The position numbers were made by a program, and so were the translations under genes. From Romanomermis culicivorax (lineage: Eukaryota > Nematoda > Enoplea > Mermithida > Mermithidae), in the NCBI GenBank assembly GCA_963922205.1, contig CAWUHX010000140.1:682001-746000 (forward strand): a stretch of 64,000 bases of DNA, in the 5' to 3' direction. Shown piece by piece: positions 10,531-44,351 of this stretch. Position 1 is the first letter of the stretch. Each line of letters begins with the position of its first letter. The notes under the pieces are model-generated. The model saw only the letters and a program-made list of their open reading frames with translations, did not search any database and had not been told where the DNA came from.

Positions 10531-11639
10531 TATGTATGCTACCCGATCCTACTCGATGTTTTCTGACCCGAAGGATGAAAAACCTTAGCCGTTATCCAGG
10601 ATACCTTCGTGCTTCGAAGGTCACGGGTCAAAAAATGCAGTTGATCATTTTCACTCTTGGAAGAAAAAAAACAAAAAAAGCAATACACGGGATTAATTTA
10701 GTCATTATTACCTATATATCAAAAATAAAATTTTCTGATCGATGTATTAGCATCAGCTGATAATCGGCTTTTCTAAATACCGGCCGATGGCTTTTTTTTG
10801 GGGAACTATGATCGATAAAATTCTGTTTTCTATGACAATTCTTGCATTGATCAGCCTTGCATGTGATTATTTACTGGGCATGTGTAAACCTTGGGTCACT
10901 TTTAGTTATTTGTGATAAGAAAAACGTTGAATGTAATGACAATGTGATTTATTCCTTCAATGCATTACGACACAATGGTTGATGAATAATTTTAGGCCTC
11001 ACCTCCTGAAAAAGTATGCTTAAAAATCGTTCAATTTCTTTAATCCACAAAATATTATTCAACAATATGATGTCAAAAGCGATGATATGGTGTCCAAAAC
11101 TTTTTGAGATAAAATACTCTTTCCAATTGAGTGTACTATAATTTCTATTGTGTTCAAAAAGTTCTATAGTTAAACCTTCGTGTGAACAATGTGGTACCGA
11201 TGTTGTTCATTCTTGAATTTACAAGCATTTAATGAAAAAGAGACAAAAATAAGTCTTGTACCTGAGAGAAAGTTTTCAAGGAGCAGTTTTTGAGATCAAA
11301 CAAAAAATAAAATTCTAAACAAACATTTTTTCGGCAGACAAGAAGGGCGTGCCATCTTTGGCTATCATTTCAAATTTTTTGATCTATTTCCAATAATCGA
11401 AGATCGGATTGATTTCCGTTTTTTGTCTTGAATAAGAGAAAGATTTCGTTTATTCCTCATTTCCGTTGTCTCGTTTCATTTCTCGTTTCTCAAAACAGCA
11501 ATTATTATTTAAAAGCAATAAAATGAATCATTTCTAATTTTCAATGTTTATTTACACTAAATAATAAGCAAGCATGTAACATGGCGAGTACATGTGCTTG
11601 TGAGCTATATGAACTGAAGATTTTTTACCCTTGACCTGG
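10531..11639. other. unassigned DNA
   Basis: No gene recognised. A diverged M-like segment with CTATAGTT and ATTTACAAGCATTT words lies at about 11110-11255. Confidence 0.45.
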
Positions 11640-11735
11640 TTTGCTAGAGGTCTTTGACATGACCCGTGACCCGACTTGGTATTTTTACTGCCTGACCCGA
11701 CCTGATATTCATTGAGCCCATACATCCCTACCTCC
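11640..11735. repeat. degenerate ACCCG-rich repeat
   Basis: Repeats of TGACCCGACCTGAT-like units end near GGGCTCAATG-type sequence and CATACATCCCTAC. They resemble the subterminal repeats of the H (hAT) family at 12151 and 26991, but are diverged. Confidence 0.45.
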
Positions 11736-11825
11736 GACCGATCAGAGCGCACAAAATTTCGCATTGGTCGTGCGCGCATTGTTCAATTTTTGATAAATTA
11801 GCCCAGTCTGGGACGTGCCTATACT

Positions 11826-12018
11826 TATAACGTGTGTTGCTGGCCGAGCATGCTCGGAGGAGTAGAAAAATTTTCTACTACCCCGAGCATGCTCGGCGAG
11901 CAAATTTTTTGTGCTCGGGGTTCTGCTCGCGGGCTCGGCCAGCAGCTTGTTTTGAGCTGTGCTCGCCGTGCATCTCCGAGCATAGCTACGAGCACGCCCG
12001 AGCAACGAGCAGAAGTAT
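11826..12018. repeat. GAGCATGCTCGG-rich repeat, right cluster
   Basis: Several CCGAGCATGCTCGG palindromes and GCTCGCGGGCTCGG-like variants end in GCAGAAGTATGAACCG, the inverted form of the start of the 9804 cluster. ORFs across it read the repeat in different frames and are not genes. Confidence 0.6.
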
Positions 12019-12150
12019 GAACCGAAAGGTGGTCCAGCAGTTGAGAGATCAAGTTTCTGAAAAACATACTGGAATCGTAAAGAAAGGAATATTGTGAGTT
12101 TTGATGTTAATGAAGTCTCGGCGGTATGACAATAGATATATCCTTGTTTC

Positions 12151-12425
12151 TAGAGATGTATCGGGTGACAAGACCAGAAATTACCCGACCATTTTGTTTT
12201 TGGACCTGGACCGGGACCCGATATTGTTACAATTTTGGACCCGGGACCTAGACCCGATATGTTCAGAATGTGCTACACGCTACGAGGGATATATCAGGTA
12301 GCCAGACCCGAAACAAGACCCAAAATTACTCAAAAATTTTATTGAACCCGGACCCGTACTCGATATCCTTAAAATTTTGGACCCGGACGCGATATCTTCA
12401 AAATATGCTACCCGATACATATCTA
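12151..12425. mobile_element. hAT-type MITE (family H, short form)
   Basis: A 275-bp element with ends TAGAGATGTATCGGGT and ACCCGATACATATCTA. The interior is made of ACCCGGACCCGATAT-type units, the inverted counterpart of the subterminal repeats in the 3.9-kb H element at 26991-30849. Flanking octamers CTTGTTTC and GTTGTTTT agree at six of eight positions, consistent with an eroded 8-bp hAT target duplication. Confidence 0.72.
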
Positions 12426-12837
12426 GTTGTTTTCCTTATAACACTGTCAAAATTTATATGCGAAGCTTGCAGTTGGTGTTTTTGGATGCCTCTCAATTAG
12501 ACATATCGATTGATGTCAAATTCATTGCGTTTAGTTTCAAGAAATTATTTTGCCTGATGAAATATATTTTGGTGATGAAATTCAACATCGATCATTAGAT
12601 ATCGTTGAGACTAAATTCCCTGTCATAGTTCATCGCGAGGTACCGCGCGGCGCCGCTTGTCCTATTCATAGAAAAAAGCGGCGCCGCGCGGTATCGCCCA
12701 GTGCCCCCTGGGAAGTACCTAGATTTTTCTAATTTTTGTCAAAGTTCAACTCAAACGAAATTTTCGAGCAACTCATGTATTATAAAGCTGTAGTATATTG
12801 TTGCTATAACATATTGCTGCATGCTATAACATCTGTA

Positions 12838-12985
12838 CAGGGTGGTGCACAAGGGGGGCGGGGGACGGCCGCCCCCATAGAGGCAGCATGCAAACAGTGT
12901 ATCGCGTAAAATCAACATTTTCTGAGGCTATTCTGTAAAAAAAATTTAGTCGTCCCCCCATGAAAAAATCCTGCGCACGGCCCTG
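12838..12985. mobile_element. 148-bp hAT-type MITE in X copy 1
   Basis: Starts CAGGGTGGTGCACAAGGGGG and ends TCCTGCGCACGGCCCTG, imperfect inverted repeats of the CAGGGCCGTGCGCAGGA kind seen in hAT MITEs of invertebrates. It is bracketed by a perfect 8-bp duplication CATCTGTA (12830-12837 and 12986-12993). X copy 2 has the uninterrupted site TGCAGATG at 26498-26505 (reverse complement CATCTGCA) in matching flanks, which directly shows the pre-insertion state. Confidence 0.93.
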
Positions 12986-13816
12986 CATCTGTATATGCAG
13001 TTCAATCATATTTTTTACTTTTATGACACTTTTCAAATGTTATTTTATCATGCCTCTTAATTATATATGCACAGCATAGGAATTCTGTGGGGACTGAGTC
13101 AGTATAGGGGGTGGGATAGAAATATTTTTTCGTTCGTTATAACGAAAAGAAAGGTCTTCTAACATCCAAGCAGCATATTTTTCAACCCATTTTAGTCAGA
13201 TATGTGAAATTATTTGCTTATACAGCATTTTTTAAAGTTTTAAGGCTACTTCTTTGAATTATGCTTCGTTTAGAGAGATCGTTTAATTGTGGTATCATTT
13301 TCATTCTTATGACTTTCTCTTTTCTCTTGATCATTTTTCGCTCGTCATCCTCTCAATCATTGCTGGGGGTCAGATCTGTGAATTGGTGCCAGATCCGCTA
13401 CCTAGTGCACATCCGCTACCTAGTGCACAACCGCTACCTAGTGCACATCCACTACCATAGTCATATCCGCTACCTAGTGCACATCCGCTACTTTCTGCTG
13501 AGGTATATAAGTAACACGTTACATTTACTTTTTGCGTTGAATAACCGGTACTGTCCCAGCACCGCCACTGTCCCAACACGGCCACCGTCCCAACTCCGCC
13601 ACCGTCCCAACTCCGCCACTTTCGTGTCCCAACACTGCCACTGTCCCAACTCCGTCACCGTCCCGACTCCACCACTTTCTTGTCCCAACTTTTGCAATCT
13701 TTCAAAAGGTTTATTTTTTGTAACACGTTAAACTTAACCAAATGTGCTTATCAGATCTATGAATGAACAATATTTTAAGATAGAACTGATAATTTTTCCA
13801 TGTCAATGTATCATAT

Positions 13817-14200
13817 TTATTCATCAATTCTGAATGCAAATTTCAACATTAATCCAATAGATGCACTAAATGAGGCAAATAATCTTGCACTTTTCGATTT
13901 CGGAACACAAACTGGCAAATGTCCAATAAAAGGATCAGATATGAATCTTCCATTCCGAACAGTAGTTCTCGCTGATCCAGCATTTCCATCTTCGGAGCAG
14001 AACATGCACACATAATAATGCGATGTTTCATTGTTTGACAAACGTTTAGAACTTTTCTTCCGGAACAGAAAATACAAATGCAGATCATTATGCACCACAA
14101 TTATCACTAAATTACTCTTTAATTCCTGATTCATAAAATTTTCAATAGGACCGAAGTCACCCATGATTTGATTACACAAATTCGAATCAATTGACGACAA
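13817..14200 (-). pseudogene. zinc-chelating domain ORF carried by Z element
   Basis: This ORF of about 127 codons has a hydrophobic segment, YYVCMFCSEDGNAGSARTTV, with a Cys-x2-Cys pair, and ends in FIGHLPVC, an HxxxC-like pair. Spacing resembles FLYWCH/WRKY-GCM1-type domains. The layout parallels the MULE-1 N-terminal ORF at 5705-6214. No catalytic DDE region is present, so Z looks like a non-autonomous derivative that retains part of a MULE-type gene. Z copy A has lost most of this segment by deletion (7530-7565). Confidence 0.6.
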
Positions 14201-14432
14201 GAAATGAAAACAGACACGTATATTTGTATTTTAATGTGCAAAGCACACAGTTATTTTGGTAATATGCTAATGAAGTAAATTCCGGTCTCACGCTCGTTGT
14301 TCTATTTTTGGTTATTTCGGTAAAATCGTTTGTATAGTTGAGTATGACTATACAAACGAAGATTATATAGATATACCATGTATTTATTGCTTTAATGATA
14401 ATATCAGTTTTTGCCATCCTATGAATTTGCAA
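14187..14432 (-). pseudogene. Z-element conserved ORF upstream of the zinc domain
   Basis: An 81-codon reading frame is shared almost unchanged with Z copy A (7630-7878), including HRMAKTDI, INTWYIYIIF and CVLCTLKYK. It lies 5' of the zinc-domain ORF on the same strand. Conservation between copies may reflect recent common origin rather than selection. No domain recognised. Confidence 0.4.
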
Positions 14433-15049
14433 TGTTGTGCAGGTCTTTCCTTAAGGGTTTAAGAAAAGATGGAGGCTTCTGGTCTGAACTAACCTATTAG
14501 ACCTAATTCCTTGGCTATGCCTTGGAGATAACGCAACAGTCCAGTTCCTTAGACCTACAACAACAAAGATTAACTTACTTTAAATACGGGGCCTCACCAA
14601 AGAGCTCTACAGTCTCCTAGATGAGATGAGGAATCCCCTCAGGGATAAACTTACTTGACTGGATCCACTAACGGGTCTTCCAGAGCTTGCTGACTGCAAG
14701 CTGGATCCTGGGCCTTTGGTCCTTCGCTTCTGTCGGCCGAATATATCTAAAGAATAAAGAATATGTAAATCAATAAACACTGACGAATAATAAAACGAAT
14801 GTGGAATGACCACTATTATTTTGATGCAAAATAAGATGTTGTTGCTGGGAATATTTTTAATGGACGCCAGCAAAAATATATCAAAATATAATAAAAAGTC
14901 GTAATGTGTGAAAGAATGATTTCACTATCACTTTTTGGTCTTTCTTCGGCGCTCCGTTTCTATGCAAATGTTTGCGCCCCTGGTCGTCCATTTCTCCGAT
15001 TCTCATGGCGATTTCCTGACGCGGCTTGCCATCAACAGTGTGCCCAACA
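14433..15049. mobile_element. solo LTR inside Z copy B
   Basis: 617 bp beginning TGTTGTGCAGG and ending GTGCCCAACA (TG...CA with a short inverted terminus), bracketed by GCAA at 14429-14432 and 15050-15053. Z copy A has one GCAATGTCATGTTG at this point, confirming the insertion. The 4-bp duplication and size fit an LTR left by recombination between the two LTRs of a retrotransposon. It matches neither Gypsy-2 nor Gypsy-3 LTRs by eye. Confidence 0.88.
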
Positions 15050-15349
15050 GCAATGTCATGTTGTTAAGCTACAAAAAACTGTTACAAAAAATAAACTTTT
15101 TGAAAGATTGCTAAAGTTAGGACAGGAAAGTGGCGGAGTTGAGACAGTGGCGGAGTTGGGACGGTGGCGGTGCTGGGACAGGAAAGTGGCGGAATTGGGA
15201 CAGTGGCGGTGTTGGTACAGTGGCGATGTTGGGAGGGTGGCAGAGTTGGGGCACGATCGAATAACCTAGGCAGGATTTCATTATGGAAGAATGTACAGTA
15301 TACATTTACAAATTATTAGGCTCATTTAATTTTTTTACCAATTAGATGG

Positions 15350-15461
15350 TAGGGATGGGCCGGATCGACTTTTTTGGCGACAGTGGATCCGGATCTGGAT
15401 CTTAAAAAGTTTGGTTCAGTGGATGCGGATCGGATCCAGATCCAAAAAAATTTGGTTTAGC
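15350..15461. mobile_element. short hAT-like insertion (family G) inside Y
   Basis: A 112-bp segment starting TAGGGATGGGCCGGATC, bracketed by a perfect octamer TTAGATGG (15342-15349 and 15462-15469). The interior has GGATCCGGATCT and AAATTTGGTT units. The right end lacks a matching inverted terminus, so it is internally or terminally deleted. The inverted equivalent of the start and repeats occurs at 37490-37614 next to a BED-finger fragment. Confidence 0.75.
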
Positions 15462-16498
15462 TTAGATGGCGTGTATCGTGAAAATTAAAAATTTCATTCG
15501 TTAAAAATAGGGAAATATGTAGTTGCAACCGATGCGATTCAAAATTTTATATTTTCCCCGTATTTTCAGAAGTAAATGCAAGAAATTGTGTTCTGCCAAA
15601 TGCGTGCCATGAACCCCGGTAAGATGCAGGGGTTTGTTGTTCTAAACCCAGGGTTATCCCAATAATTTTCGATAGAAACGGGATAATTGTCATGGATCCA
15701 CGTTTGCTGAAAATAATCAGCCCTTGGTCTACTCGGGAGGTATATTCAACAATAGTTTTTTTGTAATTTTGAACTCAAAATGATAAAATACTTGAAAATA
15801 ATTAAAAAAAGTGTTTGAAAAAAATTAAAAAAACAAAACGAAAACGATATTTTCATCACCCGGATTGGTACAGGTAAAGAATGAAAAACGTCCGTCCAGG
15901 CTGATTGTTCTGTCACTCGAGGTGCTTGTGTGGTCACTTTGTTGTGTAAATAAGAATTTTTCACGCATTAGAATGTGGTTGCGTGGACATTTTTATGATT
16001 TTATTACGTATCTTTACTCATTAGTGACTTATCTTTAGGTAGACTCTCTTTAGTATTACGTTTTTTAACCATTCTTGCGGTTCCATAAAAGTGGCAAACA
16101 AAATATTTTTTACCACGCAGAACGCCTACCGTATTCCATTTTCTTTTATTCTTTTGTCTTCGGAAAACCCTTATGAAAACAATAGCAAAACCTTTTTCAC
16201 ATTTTTTTGCTGTCTAGTAGCGGATCTGACTATGTTAGCCGATGTGCACTAGGTAGCGGTCGTGCACTAGGTAGCAGATGTGCACTAGGTAGCGGATGTG
16301 CAGTAGGTAGCAGATCTGCTACCCAATCAGATCTGCTTGGGGTCAATACCCCCAAACTCTGCACGTGCATGTATGCTACATTTGAAAAGTTCATTCTACT
16401 GAGAAATTCACGACTGTCAGTTCTAGCTATGCACTTGGAGATTTTTCCGGTGAAGTTCTTCGTGTAATTTTACCCCAGAGGTACTATCAATGATATTA

Positions 16499-16707
16499 AT
16501 GTTCGTTTTTACAAAATCTTTGTAAATTGTAAAATGAACAAAAAAATTGACCGTCCTCAAAGTCGTTTACGCAAACTGTTAACTAAAGGAATTTTGGCGT
16601 AAAACGTCCGTGAGGATTAGTTGAGCAGACTCAGGAAATAATAGGAATATAAAATGATACTTGCTTTCTACTCTTATATTCACAAGCATTTCCAGAAAAA
16701 GAGATTA
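16499..16707. repeat. M-type MITE carried by X copy 1
   Basis: Diverged M element (GTTCGTTTTT at the left, AAAAAGAGATTA at the right). The same element sits at the same place in X copy 2 (25716-25923), so it was already part of X when X was duplicated. Confidence 0.7.
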
Positions 16708-17537
16708 TAGGTTGTGCTGTGATTACATAATTTACAATAGAGATATGAATGTGGAAAAATTATATGCAAAGTAGGTGTAAACACGTTTCCACGGTCTGAT
16801 GTTTTTTTAGCAATAAGCCAAGTGCAGTCAGCTAGCAGCTCTTGAAACGGTAAAAAACAAGAGTACTTGCAAATTTTTCGAGAACCTTTTTTTTAATCCG
16901 GGAGCAAAATCCGAAAGTAAAAAAGCGGCGCCGCGCGGTACCTCGCGGTGAAGTATGACAGGGCCTTTATCCAAAACCACCTATAAATAGCTGGGTTCTT
17001 GAATTTCGTTGTGTATCGTTAGAAAGGCTATCGTCTTTAGCGTAAAGTTTCCAGATTTCATCAATTCATCCTTTGTTTTGACTCTTCTATAGTAGTTTTC
17101 TCGAACATAAATTTGTTTGATAAAAATTTTTTTCGTGTTTTTCCGATGAAAATTATTTCAAAGTTCAATCAAAATTCATTCTTGCAAAGTATTTTGTGTA
17201 CACCACAAACCCACGTACGCTTTTCCATGTATGAGCTTTTTCGCTTCATGAACTATCCCAGTGCAACCAAACGTTCCAAGCCGACAGTTTTGTTGATTTT
17301 GTTGCCTTTGTAAATCTTGATTTGAGGTCAAAAGTTGCTTTTGCCTAGCAAATTGTGTTGCCATAATATGTGATATGATATGTGACGTAAAGACTTGCTC
17401 CTATAAAACTTCTGATATCATATTCGTAATGAGCGACATCGACTTACCCAAGAAACTATTCTAATTTAAACTCAGATTATTTTTTTCAATCGATTTTTGA
17501 CCCATGTTGAGACATGCTATACTAATACCCCCTATGA

Positions 17538-17647
17538 CTAGCCATAGAATTGAAAAATCATGGGGTTGGGGGCTCGTCCAATGGCTAGCCATATGGCCGA
17601 CGATTTCTGGGGAGCGATTCCTATATCACTTCCCCCAATTGCATGTG
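17538..17647. repeat. dispersed repeat P, copy 1
   Basis: Contains the palindrome ATGGCTAGCCAT and the words GACGATTTCTGGGG and ACTTCCCCCAATT. A second copy in the same orientation is at about 44352-44465. No termini or duplication identified. Confidence 0.7.
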
Positions 17648-18410
17648 GCAGGCTTTTTTTAGTCATTTTACGGGCCTGGACCCTTAAAAATTTGGAAACG
17701 GCTCCTAAAATTTCAGGTCCAAGAGCCATCTTGACTCTAAAAATTTTGACTTATTTATTTATATTTTAGTCAATCACAGTTATTTTCATTCAATTTTAGA
17801 TTTAAACTAAGTGTTTTACAGGCTTTAAAATTATAAAACATCGAAAATTTTCCGTATTTCATTTTATTATTTTTTCGGATTAGTCTATCCACTGTTTTTT
17901 TACAAATCAAATTTTCTGCGCAAAAAAATTTTTCGAAAAAGAGAATAAAATATGGGGGTTCGAAAACGAAAAGATCAATTTGGTGCATTTAAGTGGTCAA
18001 AATCTCCATTTTTTCAACTTTTTTGTAACTATAATTTCAAATAAGGAACGGAGTTTGAATTCATAATCATAATGGATGCAATTTTCATAAATTTCAAGTT
18101 TAATTTGAATTTTTTCTATCTCATGAAAGTATGAACATATTTTTTTATTTGTAAAATGATTTATACATGTCGCCGAGCTGTGTTTTTATTGAATAAATTA
18201 TCCTTAAATTGATTTTCTAGTATTTTAGAGTGCCAGAATGTGAAAAAAATTTCGTTGCGTAGCAGAAGAATAAGAACAGAAGCTGCATATTCAATACTCA
18301 ATACTTTGGTGTCAGAAGGAAATGAACTCAAGTGCTGTCTTGGAAGATTGTTTGTGCAAAAATAAACGACATATCGTGTTTTTTGCATAAAAATTTTCTT
18401 TGTCCAAGGC

Positions 18411-18432
18411 CCAGGAGTCATTTGGCTCCTGG
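18411..18432. repeat. small hairpin CCAGGAG...CTCCTGG
   Basis: CCAGGAG and CTCCTGG form a 7-bp stem around an 8-base loop, about 270 bp upstream of exon 1. Chance occurrence is quite possible. Confidence 0.5.
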
Positions 18433-18738
18433 TTTTCAAACCAAAAAAAGCCTGATGATAGGCATTGGTGAACCGAAATCTGTCTCTGAACCTTCGAACA
18501 TTTAGAAAGGGTCAGCAGTACCGTGATGTTTTCGAAATACCTCTGAACATTTCCATTGGTTCAGATGTGTTTGGTGCGATCGGGTTTTGAGTGAGGTCGA
18601 TCACGACATATGGTTTGGTTACTATTTTTCTCTCTTTGAATCTAGCTTTCGAATTGTCATGTGATCACATTTTGATTATTCTTATCCGATTTGTTTTCAG
18701 GCTGCCATAGTATACTTGATTTATTTTATGATTTTTTT

Positions 18739-41633
<22,895 letters not shown>

Positions 41634-42047
41634 TTTCCATGTCTTATTCGAGGATCGGATATTTAGCTCTACATGAACGTTCTTGGCTTTTTCTCATGTT
41701 GATCTGTGCGTGTTATAATCGTGATAAATTTGTTACAGTATGCGTAATACTGTTTTTCGCTGTTGTTATTGAACTTCAGAATCCGATCATAACCAATTTT
41801 AAGCAGGGGAAATAATTGCGTTCTTACAGTGACGGGAAATCGTAGGGTCAACGAAAAGGCTCATGGCCAAAGCATGTTCTTTGTGTTATACCGCTTTTCA
41901 GTACCAACATTTTCTTCAGACAACCGGCTAAAAACTGGTGTTATTGAAAACATTTTTTGAAGAAGCAATTTCAGTTGTAAATTTGTTCTCTAAAAATTGC
42001 CGGGGAATGAGTATGCTTACGAATTCATAGTCCTTTGTGAGTGGTTT
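41634..42047. other. downstream flank of the vasa-like gene
   Basis: Probable 3' UTR and intergenic DNA. No strong polyadenylation signal or gene is recognised. Confidence 0.4.
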
Positions 42048-42665
42048 AGCAGAAGAAAATCGTATAATCCGTTTTTCTAAAATGCTAAACTGAAAAATGA
42101 TTCGAATTAAAACTCGTCAAACCATTGACCAATGACAAGTTGAAAATTAATAATATCTGAAAAGAGGTATTTTGAGTAGTTTTACATGCTGAATATTGTG
42201 ACAGCATTCATTCCGCATAAATATCAAAATTCGCATAGCTACAGCACTCAAAAGTTTTGGGATTTTTACATTTTTTGGCGTTTTTCTGTCTACATGTGTA
42301 TCAAAATATCATAGCTCCAAAAAGACGACACCATGTTCTATATGCAGGCATGAAAAACATTTTCTAAAACATTACTAAACACTTTTCATTCCATTTTAAA
42401 AAGTCAAAATGGAAGTTGAAATTGACCGAAGAAGTCCAATGGCGTCTTCTTGGGGCACATTCACATAGGATGCCGAAGAACATTTTCTTGATTTCTGTAG
42501 CCACTAGTGTCCGACATATTGTGTGGAAATTTCAATCAAACTAATGTACCGTTTTGGGAGCTGTAGGTGTCTACACATTCCTGAAAGTTAATATAAAAAT
42601 GCTGATTAATTTCACCAGATATGCCATCAACGAAAAGCAGGAAAAATTCAAAACGTTCAGATTAG
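42048..42665. repeat. M fragment followed by dispersed repeat D2
   Basis: CCGTTTTTCTAAAATGCT near 42055 is an M-type end. 42100-42665 is homologous to 27240-27790 in H, in the same orientation. Confidence 0.7.
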
Positions 42666-43340
42666 ACGAATAAAAAGAAAATATGTGAGTCTCTAATGGT
42701 TCTCGCACACTGGATGGTAGCTGCTCTACCACCGACTGCATAACCCTGCATCGCCTGAGTAAGTGCAGCAGGTGCCCGTCACAAAAATCCAGGTCTCCAG
42801 CATCACCTCTTATGATAGTGCCACAACTGTCAGACATGGAGGCTGAATCACTGGAAGCAACACATAGCCAATTCGATCACTCTAACCATGTTCCAAGGTG
42901 ATCCAACCTTACAGGGCCCCCCTACCTTCCATCAATTATGCCTTAGTAGGACTTCTCCATTGCACAGGATTGCCGATTCCATGGCCACCTTGTCCAACAA
43001 ACAAGAGTGTAAGGTTTTTGGTATGGGGTTTGTATAACATAGATTACAGGTTACTGTAGCAGGACTGGCGCGATCAAACGTTTATTTACTGCAGGACTGT
43101 TCGAAATGAGAAACTTACCTGCGGTTTTTATTCTGTGAGAAAATGACAGAGCTATTTCAGAATGTGTGTGATTTAAGAATTGAATGAAGTGTATACTCGA
43201 GTCTCATGAATCATAGAACCGGGAATGATGGGAAATTGTAATGAGTATTTGGACTTCGATTGTTTTACTGTAGTCGACTCGAGATGGTATTCGATAAACG
43301 ATGAGAATGAACGATTCCGAGTTATATATCAGTTGGGATG
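42666..43340. other. unassigned DNA
   Basis: A minus-strand ORF at 42571-42837 includes a Cys/Leu-rich segment (FCDGHLLHLLRRC) of unknown origin, perhaps a retroelement fragment. No other signal. Confidence 0.35.
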
Positions 43341-44040
43341 GACGTTTCTATATTTCCCATTAACTCAAAAGACGATTGGACCAATTTGGGTTTTGTAATT
43401 TATTGAGGACATTTATATGTAAAACATACAGAATAGTTTTATAGTTGAAATATAAAAAGACGATAGAATATGCAATAGAATAATGAGGTAAAACGAGCAG
43501 AAAATATTGGAACAGGCAGAAATTATAGGCGGACAGATAAGATAGGGAAAGGAAAAGACAGTGGTCGGTCGAGGAAATGGGAAAAGGGAAGGGAGCCAAA
43601 ACCGACTGAAAAATGAACAAGAAATGTGGTTTATATATAGAAAAGATACATAAAATCTATCATAAAAACTAGTCACGTGATGCAATGAAAGCTAGTAATT
43701 TGGGGCGGAGACGGCTAGATAGAATAGTGAAAGAAAGAAGTTGGACGATTATAATTCAGAAAACATTATGATAAAAAAGTAGGATTAGGAAAGAAGAATG
43801 TTTTTAGGAAGTTTTAGGCATGAAAATATTTGGCAAGATGGAAAGAAATGATAAGACAAAAAAGTAGAAGTATGATAAAAACAATAGGAATAAACAGAAA
43901 AAAATGAAAATGGATGCAAAATGATCGGAGAACTGAGACTTTAAATGAGGTGAGGAAGAGAACCAATGAAACTACAGTAAAAGCCACTTACAGTAATTCC
44001 AGGATTCTCACAAGAGTAATAGTCCTCCCTATTTATGTAA
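43341..44040. repeat. purine-rich A/G tract
   Basis: Strand-biased A- and G-rich sequence with scattered GAAAG and AAAATGAA words and no reading frame of interest. Confidence 0.6.
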
Positions 44041-44351
44041 CAGAGCCCTGAGGTCTGGGGGGGGGGGTTTGGGCCTCTTTTTGGGGCCAGGGGTCAGTAA
44101 TTCCCAAAATTTTGAGGGGAGGGGTCTCTGAAGGAAGAAAATTCGATTTTTTCACAAAAAAGTCTGAAAAATGGTTCAAAAAATACTAATTTTTGTCTAA
44201 AAAATGATAAAAAAATGTATTTATGGCTCGAAGCTCTGGGAAAGTTAATGTTTTTGACCATTTTTTGCTCAAAAATTGAAATTTTTCATCAAAAAATTGA
44301 CATTTTTCAGTATTTTTCTGACCAAAAGTATGGGGGTCCCTAAGGGCTACT
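44041..44351. repeat. G-run and AAAATTTTT-rich repeat
   Basis: A run of eleven G at about 44058, then alternating GGGG words and AAAAA/TTTTT stretches, leading into repeat P. The composition resembles repeat-associated sequence near 10250; boundaries unclear. Confidence 0.45.

Larger units (their letters stand above)
13547..15258. mobile_element. Z element, copy B, inside Y
   Basis: Bracketed by GAATAACC at 13539-13546 and 15259-15266. The left array of CCCAACTCCGCCACCGT units (13550-13690) and the inverted right array (about 15120-15255) frame an interior homologous to Z copy A. The right terminus reads GGGGCACGATC, as in copy A. The interior carries a minus-strand zinc-domain ORF and is interrupted by a solo LTR at 14433-15049. 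Z copy A lacks the LTR and keeps the intact target. Confidence 0.88.
13379..16327. mobile_element. Y element (18-bp tandem-repeat TIRs) in X copy 1
   Basis: A 2949-bp insertion bracketed by CAGATCTG at 13371-13378 and 16328-16335. X copy 2 has the empty site (CAGATTTG at 26134-26141, reverse complement CAAATCTG) in the same surroundings. The ends carry inverted arrays of GCTACCTAGTGCACATCC (about 13390-13495 and 16213-16318). No transposase is recognised. It contains Z copy B and a short G-family insertion. The 8-bp duplication leaves hAT or Mutator-like mobilisation open. Confidence 0.88.
12618..16963 (+). mobile_element. X element, copy 1 (with nested insertions)
   Basis: Ends are CCCTGTCATAGTTCATCGCG and its inverted equivalent CGCGGTGAAGTATGACAGGG, each opening into a GC-rich GCGGCGCCGCGCGGTACC block. 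The element is homologous along its length to the inverted copy at 22229-26716. Removing the Y insertion (2949 bp plus 8-bp duplication) and the hAT MITE (148 bp plus 8 bp) leaves about 1233 bp. Copy 2 minus its own insertion leaves about 1257 bp. No convincing X target duplication or coding region was found, so the superfamily is unknown. Confidence 0.82.
16964..18700. other. region upstream of the vasa-like gene
   Basis: No coding region recognised. It contains repeat P (17538-17647) and a short hairpin at 18411-18432. A promoter cannot be identified from sequence alone. The 3' end is a good splice acceptor, TTGTTTTCAG, at 18691-18700, discussed with exon 1. Confidence 0.5.

Noticed and set aside
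10251-10760. 169-codon ORF crossing poly-G runs
   Set aside because: Composition-driven: G-runs and low complexity, no domain recognised.
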